Assembly: GCF_000474215.1 (NCBI RefSeq) | Contig: NZ_BAUC01000010.1 | Coordinates: 1-64,000 of the forward strand | Direction of reading: 5' to 3' | Length of the DNA stretch: 64,000 bases | Origin: Edwardsiella hoshinae NBRC 105699 = ATCC 33379 | Lineage (GTDB): Bacteria; Pseudomonadota; Gammaproteobacteria; Enterobacterales; Enterobacteriaceae | Shown here: positions 9,842 through 19,574 of the stretch, one piece after another | How positions within the stretch are numbered: the stretch's first letter is position 1 | Layout of the letters: each line of letters starts with the position of its first letter | The notes under the pieces: generated by a model | Seen by the model: the letters and a program-made list of their open reading frames with translations, nothing else | What the model was told of the DNA's origin: nothing | The model's database searches: none | Position numbers and translations under genes: made by a program

Positions 9842-10768
9842 ATGAGCATCCGTATTCTTCCACAAGCGCAACTTGAGCACCAACGTCACGCCAGCGCCTT
9901 GGGACCGATTCCTCCCCTGTTGCTACCTCACCTCCAACATCTCTATCGTCGGCGTGCAGCGCGGCTGCGTGCCCTGTCTGAAGGCAATCCGTGGGGGGAC
10001 TATCTCCGCTTCGCCGCCGAGTTGGCCGATGCCCAGCAACAGGCGTGCTTCGATCACCCGCTCACGCTGGATCTGGCACCGGCGATCGCCAACGCCGCCG
10101 CCTGCGGCACCCCACCGCTCGACAGCAAGACTTTCGCACGCACCCCACACTGGCAGCGTTTGCTGTTAGCCATCATCGCCGAGCTACGTCCCAACGCGGC
10201 GCCGCATATCTTGCCGATCCTCGAAGGGCTGGAGAAGTGCGCCGCCGGCGAGCGGGAAGCCCTGGCTAGCGCCCTGCTGGCGGGGGACTATGCCACGGTC
10301 GGCAGCGATCGCGCGCTGTTCCTGTGGGCGGCGCTCTCGCTCTACTGGGCGCAGATGGCAAGCCAGTTACCGGGGCGAGCGCAAGCCGACTATGGCGAGC
10401 AACGCCACTTCTGCCCGGTGTGCGGCAGCATGCCGGTAAGTAGCGTAGTCCACATCGGTGGCAACAATGGGCTACGCTACCTGCACTGCGGTTTGTGCGA
10501 AAGCGAATGGCATATGGTGCGCGTGAAGTGCAGTAACTGCGAGGAGAGTCGCGACCTGAACTATTGGTCGCTGGAAAGCGAACAGGCGGCGGTGAAAGCC
10601 GAAAGCTGCGGCGACTGCGGCAGCTACCTGAAGATCCTGTATCAGGAGAAAGACGCCGAACTCGATGCGGTGGCCGACGATCTCGCCACGCTGCTGCTGG
10701 ACGCTAAAATGGAAGAGGCCGGCTTCGCGCGCAGCAGCCTCAACCCCTTCCTGTTCCCCGCGGAGTAA
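9842..10768 (+). CDS. fdhE: Formate dehydrogenase accessory protein FdhE
   Basis: 308 residues, the E. coli length. The C-terminal third holds the rubredoxin-like metal sites as CxxC pairs: CPVCGS, CGLCE, CSNCEE and CGDCGS (about residues 186-260). FdhE binds iron and the catalytic subunit in the cytoplasm during assembly, and works as a quality-control step before Tat export of FdoGH. It follows fdoI with a hairpin between, so it is probably expressed partly by read-through. Confidence 0.95.
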   Translation: MSIRILPQAQLEHQRHASALGPIPPLLLPHLQHLYRRRAARLRALSEGNPWGDYLRFAAELADAQQQACFDHPLTLDLAPAIANAAACGTPPLDSKTFARTPHWQRLLLAIIAELRPNAAPHILPILEGLEKCAAGEREALASALLAGDYATVGSDRALFLWAALSLYWAQMASQLPGRAQADYGEQRHFCPVCGSMPVSSVVHIGGNNGLRYLHCGLCESEWHMVRVKCSNCEESRDLNYWSLESEQAAVKAESCGDCGSYLKILYQEKDAELDAVADDLATLLLDAKMEEAGFARSSLNPFLFPAE

Positions 10769-10777
10769 AGAGGACGC

Positions 10778-10799
10778 CGTCCCGCCAAACGGTGGGACG
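10778..10799. terminator. Convergent hairpin between fdhE and yigL
   Basis: CGTCCCGCC / GGTGGGACG forms a stem with one mismatch around AAAC. It lies between two convergent stops. There is no strong T-run, so a bidirectional terminator is only probable. Confidence 0.5.
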
Positions 10800-10814
10800 C
10801 CCCTCCAGAGAGCA

Positions 10815-11621
10815 TCAGGCCTGATTTAAGTACATCTGACGTAGATAATGCGGTACCGCGTCATCGGCGTTACTGCCGATCACGTCACACTGCGGCAGCA
10901 GATCCTTTAAGCGTTGATGGGCATCGGCCATGACGCACCCTTTGCCGGCCATTTCCAGCATCTCCATGTCATTCATGCCGTCGCCAAAGGCGATGCAGTC
11001 GCGCAACGTATACCCCAAACGACGAGCCACATACTCCAAGGCATGCCCCTTCGACACGCCACCGGCCATCACCTCCAGACAGGTGGGCAGCGAGAAACTG
11101 ACATTAACTCGATCACCCCAGCGCGCGTTGATCGCCGCCTCAAGTGGCAACAAACGCTGATGATCGGCACAGGTGTAATAGACCTTGCAGATACCATCCG
11201 TCGGTAGCATCGCCGGTTCGAAGACATGGTAATGGAATACCGACTCTTGGAAGAACTCGCGCTGAGAAGGATCTTCACGATTCATAAACCAGTCGTCGTT
11301 ACGATAGACATTAGTCAGAATCGCCGGGTCATCGTGAACAATCGTGAAGAGATCATGGGCGATATCCGGGTCGACATTATGGCTAAAGATCAGTTCCCCC
11401 AGCGGGTCGTGTACCCGTGCGCCATTCGAGGTGATCATGAACGCCTTGATCCCTAGGCTATCGCGCACCTGAGCGATGTCGATGTGATGGCGGCCGGTAG
11501 CGAACACGAAGTGCACTCCCTGTTGCGTCAACAGGCGCAGGGTATCGCGGGCGAACGGGGTCAGGGTATGGGCGGGAGACAGCAGGGTACCGTCCATGTC
11601 CGAAGCTACAATGTGATACAT
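10815..11621 (-). CDS. yigL: Cof-type HAD phosphatase YigL (pyridoxal phosphatase)
   Basis: 268 residues. HAD motif I is DMDGTLL (residues 8-14), motif II is TSNGARV, and motifs III-IV are KG...GDGMNDMEML (about residue 214). The cap insert is of the Cof type. The sequence runs closely parallel to E. coli YigL, a phosphatase active on pyridoxal phosphate and sugar phosphates. It sits 16 bp after pldB in the same direction, the same pair as in E. coli (pldB-yigL), and is probably cotranscribed. Confidence 0.94.
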   Translation of the reverse strand: MYHIVASDMDGTLLSPAHTLTPFARDTLRLLTQQGVHFVFATGRHHIDIAQVRDSLGIKAFMITSNGARVHDPLGELIFSHNVDPDIAHDLFTIVHDDPAILTNVYRNDDWFMNREDPSQREFFQESVFHYHVFEPAMLPTDGICKVYYTCADHQRLLPLEAAINARWGDRVNVSFSLPTCLEVMAGGVSKGHALEYVARRLGYTLRDCIAFGDGMNDMEMLEMAGKGCVMADAHQRLKDLLPQCDVIGSNADDAVPHYLRQMYLNQA

Positions 11622-11637
11622 AGAATAAACTCTAACC

Positions 11638-12678
11638 TCAAGAGGAGTTGGCGGCAGCAGGTGCCGATGATTCGGTAAATTGCGCGAAAAACCGCATGAT
11701 GGCGGTTAACGCGGCGGCGCGCTGGCTGTCCCGCTCAAACAGGATCTCGTGGCGTGCGCCTGTGATAACCAGCGGCGCTCCGCCCCAAGGGGGATTGCCG
11801 GCGGCGGTGAGTGCCTGACAAAAACGCAGATGTGAAGCATTGTCCACCACCCGATCCTCGGCGGCCTGAAGCAACAGCAACGGCACCGCAATCTGTGAGG
11901 CATTGGCAATGGCCAGCTCGGCAGCGGCGAGACTTTCGGCGACCCAGTGATAGGTCGGTCCGCCCACCTGGAGCTGGGGGTAATCAGAATAGTAGCGTAA
12001 AAAACGGCGGTAACGTACACGGCTATGCGTCAATTCGTTGACCATGAACGGCAACGGCCGCCAATAGCCGGTTCCTAGGGCGTAACGGGTGCGCCGCGCC
12101 TCGCGGCGGCCGGCCCAGGCCAAGATGGGGCGCGCCAGCCAACGCGGCAACGGCAGGCGAATACCGGTCATTGGGGCGCAGAGCACGGCGGCGGTCAACC
12201 CAACCGGACGGCGGGCCAAAAATAGCGCACTGATGGCCCCGCCCATCGAATGGGCCAACAGGAAACGCTGGCGGTAAGGATGAGCCAACAACTCTCGCTG
12301 CCACAGCTGGTGGAGATCGTCCACATAGTCATCGAAGCGCTCCACATGCCCTCGGTGGCGATCAGCCAAAAGGCGGCCGGAGGTTCCCTGGCCGCGGTGG
12401 TCGATGATCACCACATCATAGCCGCTGAGAAATAGATCGTAAGCCAGCTCTGGGTACTTCATATAGCTCTCAATCCGCCCCGGAGCCACCAGAATAGCAC
12501 GCGTATGCTGTGGCGCACGCAACGCCACATAGCGGATCGGTACGCCATCGACGCCGATAAACTCCGCCTCCTGACGCCGTTGCCAAAAGTCCAGCAATGG
12601 GCCGGTGGTAAAGGCGGCAAAGCCACGCTCACGCGTCAACCAGCCGTGACTTATGGAAGAGATCGAAGTCATTGTCAT
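11638..12678 (-). CDS. pldB: Lysophospholipase L2 PldB
   Basis: 346 residues, alpha/beta hydrolase fold. The nucleophile elbow is AHSMGG, preceded by IIDHRGQG.SGR and followed by the acid and His region (LLLQAAEDRVVD..., GARHEILFERD). It hydrolyses lysophospholipids at the inner membrane. The N-terminus is a few residues longer than in E. coli; an internal start cannot be excluded because there are two methionines at the beginning. It forms a pldB-yigL unit. Confidence 0.93.
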   Translation of the reverse strand: MTMTSISSISHGWLTRERGFAAFTTGPLLDFWQRRQEAEFIGVDGVPIRYVALRAPQHTRAILVAPGRIESYMKYPELAYDLFLSGYDVVIIDHRGQGTSGRLLADRHRGHVERFDDYVDDLHQLWQRELLAHPYRQRFLLAHSMGGAISALFLARRPVGLTAAVLCAPMTGIRLPLPRWLARPILAWAGRREARRTRYALGTGYWRPLPFMVNELTHSRVRYRRFLRYYSDYPQLQVGGPTYHWVAESLAAAELAIANASQIAVPLLLLQAAEDRVVDNASHLRFCQALTAAGNPPWGGAPLVITGARHEILFERDSQRAAALTAIMRFFAQFTESSAPAAANSS

Positions 12679-12945
12679 CTATCGCACAAGAGGAAAGGCT
12701 AGCCACTACGCCATGCCATCGGGGAACTATTGTGGCATAAAAAATGGACGACGGGGAGCGCCCAAGCGCGCCGGACATCGCGGCGCCATTATTAGTCACA
12801 GCCACGGATCCTGCGCGCGACATCGAATAAATTCACTTGCGCATCGCGGCACATTTTGTAAGTTTGAGCATTATCACACCGTTGCGCGACGTTTCGGCGC
12901 GCGGCGGCCGCCCTAACACTCTCACCTTCCAAGGCAGGACTGCAT

Positions 12946-14049
12946 ATGAAAAACGTTGGTTTTATCGGCTGGCGCGGTATGGTTGGCTCGGTGCTTATGC
13001 AACGCATGAGCGAAGAGCGCGACTTCGACGCCATCCGCCCGCTCTTTTTCTCCACTTCGCAGCATGGCCAACCCGCGCCGACCATCGGCGGCCATCGTGG
13101 CACATTGCAGGATGCCAACGATATCGATGCCCTCAAGGCGATGGATATCATCATTACCTGCCAGGGCGGTGACTATACCAACGCGATCTACCCGCAACTG
13201 CGTGCCGCCGGTTGGCAGGGCTATTGGATCGATGCCGCCTCAGCATTGCGCATGCAACAAGACGCCATCATCATCCTCGATCCGGTTAACCGTGCGGTGA
13301 TCGATCGTGGGCTAGCGCGCGGCGTGAAGACCTTCGTCGGAGGGAACTGCACCGTGAGCCTGATGCTCATGTCTCTCGGCGGCCTGTTCGCCGCCGATCT
13401 GGTGGAGTGGGCCTCCGTCGCCACCTATCAGGCGGCTTCCGGCGGCGGTGCCCGTCATATGCGTGAACTGTTAAGCCAGATGGGGATGCTACACGGTCGC
13501 GTCGCCCCGGCGCTGGAAGATCCGGCCAGCGCCATTCTGGATATCGAGCGCCAGGTTACCGAGATGATGCGCAGCGGCACACTGCCGACGGATAACTTCG
13601 GCGTACCGCTCGCTGGTAGTCTGATCCCCTGGATCGACAAGGCATTGGATAACGGCCAGAGCCGTGAAGAATGGAAGGGCCAGGCGGAAACCAACAAGAT
13701 CCTAGCCACATCGCACGCGATCCCCATCGATGGCCTGTGCGTGCGTGTCGGCGCTCTGCGTTGCCACAGCCAAGCTTTCACCATCAAGTTGAAACGCGAC
13801 ATTCCCCTCCCCGAGGTAGAACAGTTGCTAGCCCGTCACAACGAATGGGTCAAGGTGGTGCCCAACGATCGCGAACTCACCCTGCGGGAACTGACCCCCG
13901 CCGCCGTCACCGGCACGCTGGCTACCCCAGTCGGCCGCCTGCGCAAGTTGAACATGGGGCCGCAATATCTCTCCGCCTTCACTGTCGGCGACCAACTGTT
14001 GTGGGGGGCTGCCGAACCATTGCGCCGTATGCTGCGCCTACTGCTCTAG
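12946..14049 (+). CDS. asd: Aspartate-semialdehyde dehydrogenase Asd
   Basis: 367 residues, as E. coli. The N-terminal NADP-binding loop is [13 protein letters not shown]. The catalytic cysteine lies in [15 protein letters not shown] (about residue 135), and the catalytic His in the [21 protein letters not shown] region. It reduces aspartyl phosphate to aspartate semialdehyde, the branch point to lysine, diaminopimelate, methionine and threonine. It is separated from divergent pldB by 267 bp. Its end overlaps the end of convergent btsS by 12 bp. Confidence 0.97.
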   Translation: MKNVGFIGWRGMVGSVLMQRMSEERDFDAIRPLFFSTSQHGQPAPTIGGHRGTLQDANDIDALKAMDIIITCQGGDYTNAIYPQLRAAGWQGYWIDAASALRMQQDAIIILDPVNRAVIDRGLARGVKTFVGGNCTVSLMLMSLGGLFAADLVEWASVATYQAASGGGARHMRELLSQMGMLHGRVAPALEDPASAILDIERQVTEMMRSGTLPTDNFGVPLAGSLIPWIDKALDNGQSREEWKGQAETNKILATSHAIPIDGLCVRVGALRCHSQAFTIKLKRDIPLPEVEQLLARHNEWVKVVPNDRELTLRELTPAAVTGTLATPVGRLRKLNMGPQYLSAFTVGDQLLWGAAEPLRRMLRLLL

Positions 14050-15786
14050 TCCGCTCTCATCTTCACCCGGCGTGCGCTGCGGCGACGCCGGCGTTTCCCT
14101 CGCCGTCGCCCAGGGGACACACACCACCACCCGGGTCGAGCACTCCGGCGCGCAACTGACCTGTACGCCGAACTGCTCACCATAACGCGCCTTGATGCGT
14201 TGATCGACCAAGTTCATCCCTAGACCATCTCCCCCTGGCTGAGGATGATACAAGCCGGCATTATCCTCCACGCAGATGAACACTCGCTCATCCTCACGCC
14301 AACAGTGCAACTGTACCCGTCCCACACCGAAAAGCTGAGCAGTACCATGCTTAATGGCATTCTCGACGATCGGTTGTAGGGAAAACGCGGGCAAGCGGGT
14401 CGCCAAAAGCGCCTCATCGGCGCTCACCGCCACCGTCAGATTTTCGGCGAAACGCGCCTTCTCAATAGCCAGGTAGGCATTCACATGTTCCAGCTCATCC
14501 GCCAACGTCACCTCGTCACCATTGCGTTTCAAGTTCTTGCGAAAGAAGGTCGACAGTGACAGCACCAAGCGACGCGCATGATCCGGGTCGCGGCGGATCA
14601 CTGCCGACAAGGTATTCAGGGCATTGAACAAGAAATGGGGGTTTACCTGGGCGTGCAACAGCTTAATCTGCGATTGGGCCAGTAGTTGCTTCTGCCGTTC
14701 ATACTTACCCGCTAGAATCTGCGCCGATAGCAAATGGCCAATCCCCTCGCCCAGGGTACGATTGATGCTGGAAAACAGGTTATTCTTCGCCTCGTACAGC
14801 TTAATGGTGCCCATCACGCGGTTATCCTCGCCGCGCAGGGGGATCACCAGCGATGAGCCCAGTTTGCAGTGCGGTGTGATGGAGCACTGGTAAGGTACTT
14901 CGTTACCGTCGGCATACACCACTTGGTTGTGTTCGATGGCGCGTAAGGTGTGATGCGAGGTGATCGGCGAGCCGACCAGATGATGATCATCGCCGATGCC
15001 GATAAAAGCCAACAGACGCTGGCGATCGGTCAACGCTACCGCCCCGACGCCCAACTCTTCGTACAGGATGCGCGCCACCTTCATGCTATTCGGACGATCG
15101 AACCCCTGGCGCAAGATCCCATCGGCCCGCGCGGCGATCTGTAACGCCTTGGCGGAGAAGGCCGAAGAGTACTTGTCGACCGTCGCCCGACGGTCTAGCA
15201 GGATGCGCATAAACATCGCCGCACCGATGCTGTTGGTGATCATCATCGGCAAGGCGATGTGCTCCACCAGCGCCTCCGCCTCCCAGAACGGGCGCGCGAT
15301 CAGCAGGATGATCCCCATTTGCAACAACTCCGCCAGCAGGGCTATCGCCCCAACCACCCACGGGGTAAACAGCAGATCGAGACGATGATGGCGCAGCATT
15401 TGCCGATGCAAGAGGCCGCCCACCACCCCTTCCACCACCGTCGAGATCATGCAGGCTAGCGCCGTCATCCCGCCCATCGAATAACGATGTAGCCCACCGG
15501 TCAGCCCAACCAGAAAACCGACGCTCGGCCCGCCTAACACCCCACCGAGCACCGCACCGATGGCCCGCGTGTTGGCGATCGAGTCATCGATATGCAGGCC
15601 GAAATAGGTGCCCATAATGCAGAACATGGAGAAGGTGAGATAGCACACCAACTTATGCGGTAGGCGGATAGTCACCTGCATCAGCGGGATAAACAACGGG
15701 GTTTTACTCAGCAGATAGGCGATCACCAGATAGACACACATCTGCTGTAACAACGAAAGGATCAGATCCACTTGGCTGACGGCCAT
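14038..15786 (-). CDS. btsS: Pyruvate-sensing LytS-type histidine kinase BtsS (orphan)
   Basis: 582 residues when started at CAT 15784-15786 ([20 protein letters not shown]), which aligns with the E. coli BtsS/YehU start; upstream codons lie in the ryhB gene and are not used. A 5TM LytS-YhcK receptor domain ([23 protein letters not shown]) fills the first 210 residues, then a GAF domain. The His-kinase domain has the phospho-acceptor motif [10 protein letters not shown] and an ATPase module ([18 protein letters not shown]). E. coli BtsS senses extracellular pyruvate and acts on BtsR to induce btsT. No btsR-like regulator is next to it here, although in E. coli the two form an operon. The stop overlaps convergent asd. 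Confidence 0.93.
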   Translation of the reverse strand: MAVSQVDLILSLLQQMCVYLVIAYLLSKTPLFIPLMQVTIRLPHKLVCYLTFSMFCIMGTYFGLHIDDSIANTRAIGAVLGGVLGGPSVGFLVGLTGGLHRYSMGGMTALACMISTVVEGVVGGLLHRQMLRHHRLDLLFTPWVVGAIALLAELLQMGIILLIARPFWEAEALVEHIALPMMITNSIGAAMFMRILLDRRATVDKYSSAFSAKALQIAARADGILRQGFDRPNSMKVARILYEELGVGAVALTDRQRLLAFIGIGDDHHLVGSPITSHHTLRAIEHNQVVYADGNEVPYQCSITPHCKLGSSLVIPLRGEDNRVMGTIKLYEAKNNLFSSINRTLGEGIGHLLSAQILAGKYERQKQLLAQSQIKLLHAQVNPHFLFNALNTLSAVIRRDPDHARRLVLSLSTFFRKNLKRNGDEVTLADELEHVNAYLAIEKARFAENLTVAVSADEALLATRLPAFSLQPIVENAIKHGTAQLFGVGRVQLHCWREDERVFICVEDNAGLYHPQPGGDGLGMNLVDQRIKARYGEQFGVQVSCAPECSTRVVVCVPWATARETPASPQRTPGEDESGLEQ

Positions 15787-15883
15787 AGCGCTACTCTTTT
15801 CGATCACCAGTAATACCATTGTAACCAGCGCGGAGCGCGCAACGCTGCGCGCTGACAAGCAAAACGGCGACAAGGGACGCGTA

Positions 15884-15978
15884 AAAAAAAAGCCAGCACC
15901 CGAGCTGGCTAAAAATATGGAAGCAATGTGAGCAATGTCGTGCCTTCCTGGTATAGCCTGAGCCACCCGTGGAAAACA
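15884..15978 (-). ncRNA. ryhB: Small RNA RyhB
   Basis: On the minus strand the diagnostic RyhB core GCACGACATTGCTCACATTG, continuing CTTCCA, is present at about 15917-15943. It is followed by the 3' terminator: stem AGCCAGC / GCTGGCT (15892-15911) and a run of nine U (15883-15891). The transcript is about 90-95 nt. A sigma-70 promoter is visible on the minus strand: TTTACA (16008-16013), 17-bp spacer, TTATCA (15985-15990). RyhB pairs with mRNAs of iron-using proteins through Hfq and lowers their expression when iron is scarce. The 5' third differs from E. coli, as expected. The location near asd is conserved. Confidence 0.94.
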
Positions 15979-15979
15979 C

Positions 15980-15998
15980 ATTAATGATAATCATTATC
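15980..15998. promoter_or_regulatory. Fur box of ryhB
   Basis: ATTAATGATAATCATTATC matches the 19-bp Fur consensus GATAATGATAATCATTATC at 17 of 19 positions. It covers the -10 hexamer of the ryhB promoter, so Fe-Fur binding would block transcription directly. Confidence 0.93.
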
Positions 15999-16013
15999 AG
16001 TTGGTGATGTAAA

Positions 16014-16583
16014 GAACTTTTGTAAAAAAGTGCGTGGCGATGAAATGATTTTATTCATTGATATAAAAGCAAATTAATTTTTAGCCACGTAACTTGAGAA
16101 CATAAGCATACCTTTGTTAACGATTGGTTTAAGTGTGTACGGTTTACACATTCCCAGTGCGGAACTATAGTTAGCGCACTTTTTATCGCGGGAGATATCG
16201 TCAATTGGACAGTCAGAGTCATCAGGAAAACACGCACTTATCCTTGGCAAGCTGACCATCTTCCCGATGAGCTGCTTGCCGAACCCAGGCGGGCAGCAAC
16301 ACTTCATCTTGAACTGCTGCATACCCCAACGAAATCATCTGCCTTGTGTGTAGCGACGCACCGGGTGAAATGCGGACAGTGACCATGTTGTTCTATACCC
16401 AAGCCCTATTTCCTCCAGGCGCATAACTGCCGACGCGGGGAGACATAACCTTACCTCGCGCTGAGATGCAGTGCGTGACGCCAAGCGAGTCACGCACTGT
16501 GTTTCTCCTTCCCGTTTTACTTATTGACACCTTTCGCCGGGCGGCGGAGGTGCGCTTAAAAATCAGCCCACGAGTACAGCGCT
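16014..16583 (+). promoter_or_regulatory. mgtA upstream region / long leader
   Basis: 570 bp without a secure gene. Three features point to Mg-responsive control as known for mgtA. First, a PhoP-box-like direct repeat TGTTAA-N5-GGTTTA lies at 16115-16131. Second, a small frame at 16370-16426 codes 18 residues ending in ALFPPGA, a possible proline-bearing leader peptide analogous to MgtL. Third, an 11-bp perfect hairpin lies at 16469-16499, followed by a pyrimidine-rich stretch. The implied leader (about 430 nt) is longer than the roughly 260 nt known from Salmonella. None of this is proven. Confidence 0.4.
16469..16499 (+). terminator. Strong hairpin in the mgtA leader
   Basis: CAGTGCGTGAC / GTCACGCACTG forms a perfect 11-bp stem around a 9-nt loop, followed by TGTTTCTCCTTCCCGTTTT. 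Its place about 85 bp before mgtA suggests a leader attenuator rather than the end of a gene. Confidence 0.55.
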
Positions 16584-19295
16584 ATGACTCAAATGATCGA
16601 CCAAAACACCGCGCTCCCGCAGGGACGCCGGGAAAAACAGAAAAAAAGTTTCGCCATTGCCGACGAGGCACGCGTCAGCCTGGACGCCACCTTGGCCAAT
16701 CTCTCCGCCAGTACCCAGGGCTTAGATGCGGCGGATGCCGTAGAGCGCTTGCAACTGCACGGTCCGAACCAAGTCGCCCATGAGAAGGCGCCGCCCGCCT
16801 TGCTTCAATTCGTCATGGCCTTCAATAACCCCTTCATCTATGTATTGATAGCCCTGGCCGTGATCAGCTTCTTCACTGATTACTGGCTACCGTTGCACCA
16901 CGGCGAGCCGACCGATCTGACTGGTGTGATCATCATCATCGTGATGGTTTCCCTCAGCGGGTTACTGCGTTTCTGGCAAGAGTTTCGCACCAATAAAGCC
17001 GCCGAGGCACTCAAGTCGATGGTTCGCACCACCGCAACGGTACTACGACGCGCCCATCCGTTTGCCCAGAGCGAATGCCATGAAATCCCGATGCAACAAC
17101 TGGTACCGGGCGACATCATCCTGCTCTCCGCTGGTGACATGATCCCGGCCGACGTCAAACTGATCGCGTCGCGCGATCTGTTTATCAGCCAGGCGGTGCT
17201 GACCGGCGAAGCCTTACCGATTGAGAAATACGACGTCACCGCCAATGTGCGGGAGAAGTCCAGCGACGCCTGCACCGGTGAGGGTAGCCTACTGGAGATG
17301 GCCAACATCTGCCTGATGGGAACCAACGTCTCCAGTGGCACCGCCAAGGCGGTGGTAGTCGCCACCGGTAACCGTACCTATTTCGGCTCCCTCGCCAAAT
17401 CCATCGTTGGCACCCGTTCCCAGACCGCCTTCGATCGCGGCGTCAACAGCGTCAGCTGGCTGCTGATTCGTTTTATGTTGGTCATGGTGCCCATCGTGCT
17501 ATTGATCAACGGCTTCACCAAGGGGGATTGGACCGATGCCGCCCTGTTCGCTCTGGCCGTGGCCGTCGGTCTGACTCCCGAGATGCTACCGATGATCGTT
17601 AGCTCCAACCTAGCGAAAGGGGCCATCACCATGTCGCGCCGCAAGGTGGTGGTCAAACGACTCAACGCCATCCAGAACTTTGGTGCCATGGATGTGCTGT
17701 GCACCGACAAGACCGGTACCCTGACCCAGGATCGCATCATCCTCGAGCACTATCTGGATACCCTAGGTCGGGAGAATCCGCGCGTACTGCAACTGGCTTG
17801 GCTCAATAGCTACCATCAAAGCGGCATGAAGAACCTGATGGACAAGGCGGTGATCCGCTGTGGACAGGGTAAGCCCGTTATCGAGGCGATGTCCGGCTAC
17901 AGCAAGATCGATGAGCTGCCATTCGACTTCAGCCGGCGCCGCCTCTCCATCGTGGTCAGCGACGAACAGCGCAATCATACCCTGATCTGCAAGGGCGCCG
18001 TCGAAGAAATGCTCGCCATCGCCAGCCATATTGAGGAGCAGGGTCGAGTCCTGCCGCTGGATAAGGCGCGCCGCCACGCGCTGCAAACCCTGGCGGAAGC
18101 GTATAACCGCCAAGGCTTCCGCGTCCTGATGCTCGGCACCCGCGAGCTCGGGCACGATGGCTGTGCCTTCCCGCTCAGCATCGCCGACGAGCGAGATCTG
18201 ATCCTGTGTGGACTGCTGACCTTCCTCGACCCGCCGAAAGAGTCCGCCGCTGCGGCGATCGACGCCTTGCGCGAGAATGGCGTCATGGTCAAGGTGTTGA
18301 CCGGCGACAACCCAACGGTAAGCAGTAAAATTTGCCAAGAGGTAGGATTGACGCCGGGTGATGTCCTGCTCGGCAGCGATATCGAACAATTGGATGATCA
18401 ACAACTGGCACAAGAGGCTGAACGACGTACCGTCTTCGCCAAGCTGAGCCCACTACAAAAGTCACGCGTACTCAAAGCATTACAGAATAATGGCCACACT
18501 GTGGGCTTTCTCGGCGATGGCATCAACGACGCCCCGGCGCTACGCGATGCGGATGTTGGCATCTCCGTCGATACCGGCACCGATATCGCCAAAGAATCCG
18601 CGGATATCATCTTGCTAGAGAAAGATCTGATGGTACTGGAGCAAGGGGTAATCACCGGGCGCGAGACCTTCGGTAACATCATCAAGTACCTGAACATGAC
18701 CGCCAGCTCTAACTTCGGCAACGTGTTTTCCGTCCTGGTGGCCAGTGCCTTTATTCCGTTTCTACCGATGCTGGCCATCCAGCTCCTACTGCAAAACTTG
18801 CTGTATGATCTGTCGCAGATGAGCCTGCCATGGGATCGCATGGACAAAGAGTTTTTGCGCAAACCTCGCAAGTGGGACGCGAAAAACATCGGCCGCTTTA
18901 TGCTGTGGATCGGCCCGACCTCCTCCCTGTTCGACATCGCCACCTATGCCTTGATGTGGTATGTGTTTGCCGCCAACAGCATCGCCCATGAGTCGCTATT
19001 CCAGTCCGGCTGGTTTATCGAAGGCTTGCTGTCGCAGACCTTGGTGGTGCATATGCTACGAACCCAGAAGATCCCTTTCATCCAGAGCTGCGCCGCCTTG
19101 CCAGTGATGCTGACCACCGGGATCATCATGGCATTAGGGATCTACATTCCTTTCTCACCATTGGGACAGGTTATCGGTCTACAGCCGCTACCGCTGAGCT
19201 ACTTCCCGTGGTTAGTCGCCATCCTGTTGAGCTACTGTGTCCTGACGCAACTGATGAAACGCTTCTATATTCACCGCTTCGGTCAGTGGTTCTAA
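16584..19295 (+). CDS. mgtA: P-type Mg2+-importing ATPase MgtA
   Basis: 903 residues (E. coli 898). P3B-type ATPase features are in order: cation-ATPase N domain, actuator motif TGEALPIEKYD (about 213), phosphorylation site CTDKTGTLTQD with Asp375, nucleotide domain with KGAVEE, hinge TGDNPTV and GDGINDAPALRDADVG, then the C-terminal membrane domain. It imports Mg2+ across the inner membrane. A second ATG at 16593 (MIDQNT) is possible, since neither start has a clear Shine-Dalgarno sequence. The basic N-terminal stretch REKQKKS agrees with MgtA of other enterobacteria. Confidence 0.95.
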   Translation: MTQMIDQNTALPQGRREKQKKSFAIADEARVSLDATLANLSASTQGLDAADAVERLQLHGPNQVAHEKAPPALLQFVMAFNNPFIYVLIALAVISFFTDYWLPLHHGEPTDLTGVIIIIVMVSLSGLLRFWQEFRTNKAAEALKSMVRTTATVLRRAHPFAQSECHEIPMQQLVPGDIILLSAGDMIPADVKLIASRDLFISQAVLTGEALPIEKYDVTANVREKSSDACTGEGSLLEMANICLMGTNVSSGTAKAVVVATGNRTYFGSLAKSIVGTRSQTAFDRGVNSVSWLLIRFMLVMVPIVLLINGFTKGDWTDAALFALAVAVGLTPEMLPMIVSSNLAKGAITMSRRKVVVKRLNAIQNFGAMDVLCTDKTGTLTQDRIILEHYLDTLGRENPRVLQLAWLNSYHQSGMKNLMDKAVIRCGQGKPVIEAMSGYSKIDELPFDFSRRRLSIVVSDEQRNHTLICKGAVEEMLAIASHIEEQGRVLPLDKARRHALQTLAEAYNRQGFRVLMLGTRELGHDGCAFPLSIADERDLILCGLLTFLDPPKESAAAAIDALRENGVMVKVLTGDNPTVSSKICQEVGLTPGDVLLGSDIEQLDDQQLAQEAERRTVFAKLSPLQKSRVLKALQNNGHTVGFLGDGINDAPALRDADVGISVDTGTDIAKESADIILLEKDLMVLEQGVITGRETFGNIIKYLNMTASSNFGNVFSVLVASAFIPFLPMLAIQLLLQNLLYDLSQMSLPWDRMDKEFLRKPRKWDAKNIGRFMLWIGPTSSLFDIATYALMWYVFAANSIAHESLFQSGWFIEGLLSQTLVVHMLRTQKIPFIQSCAALPVMLTTGIIMALGIYIPFSPLGQVIGLQPLPLSYFPWLVAILLSYCVLTQLMKRFYIHRFGQWF

Positions 19296-19574
19296 CCATA
19301 CTGGTGCGCCGCGATGCGGCGCGCCGTCCACATTGGGGGAAAAGGTGACGTAACCTGCCGAATAAACAAAGGAATACCATTACAATGCCAATCATGATAT
19401 AAAAAATTTTTACTGTCATAATGCTTATAACTTTATGAAATACTAAGAGTAGTCCTAAGTTCGCTCCGCCTTTTGTCATCGGCAAATCAAAAAAACGTCA
19501 TATTTTCCTTTTCCCCGGCCAGTCTTCTCGCCGATAATGCGCCGCGTTCATGTCCACAAACTGGCGTAACGCAT

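Noticed and set aside
15791..15994. Minus-strand frame that could be a leader peptide with attenuator before btsS
   Set aside because: The hairpin with U-run and the upstream sequence are the RyhB small RNA with its Fur-controlled promoter; the frame is incidental.
16074..16322. 82-codon cysteine-rich minus-strand frame upstream of mgtA
   Set aside because: No ribosome-binding site and it lies over the probable mgtA control region; not supported as a gene, though not strictly excluded.
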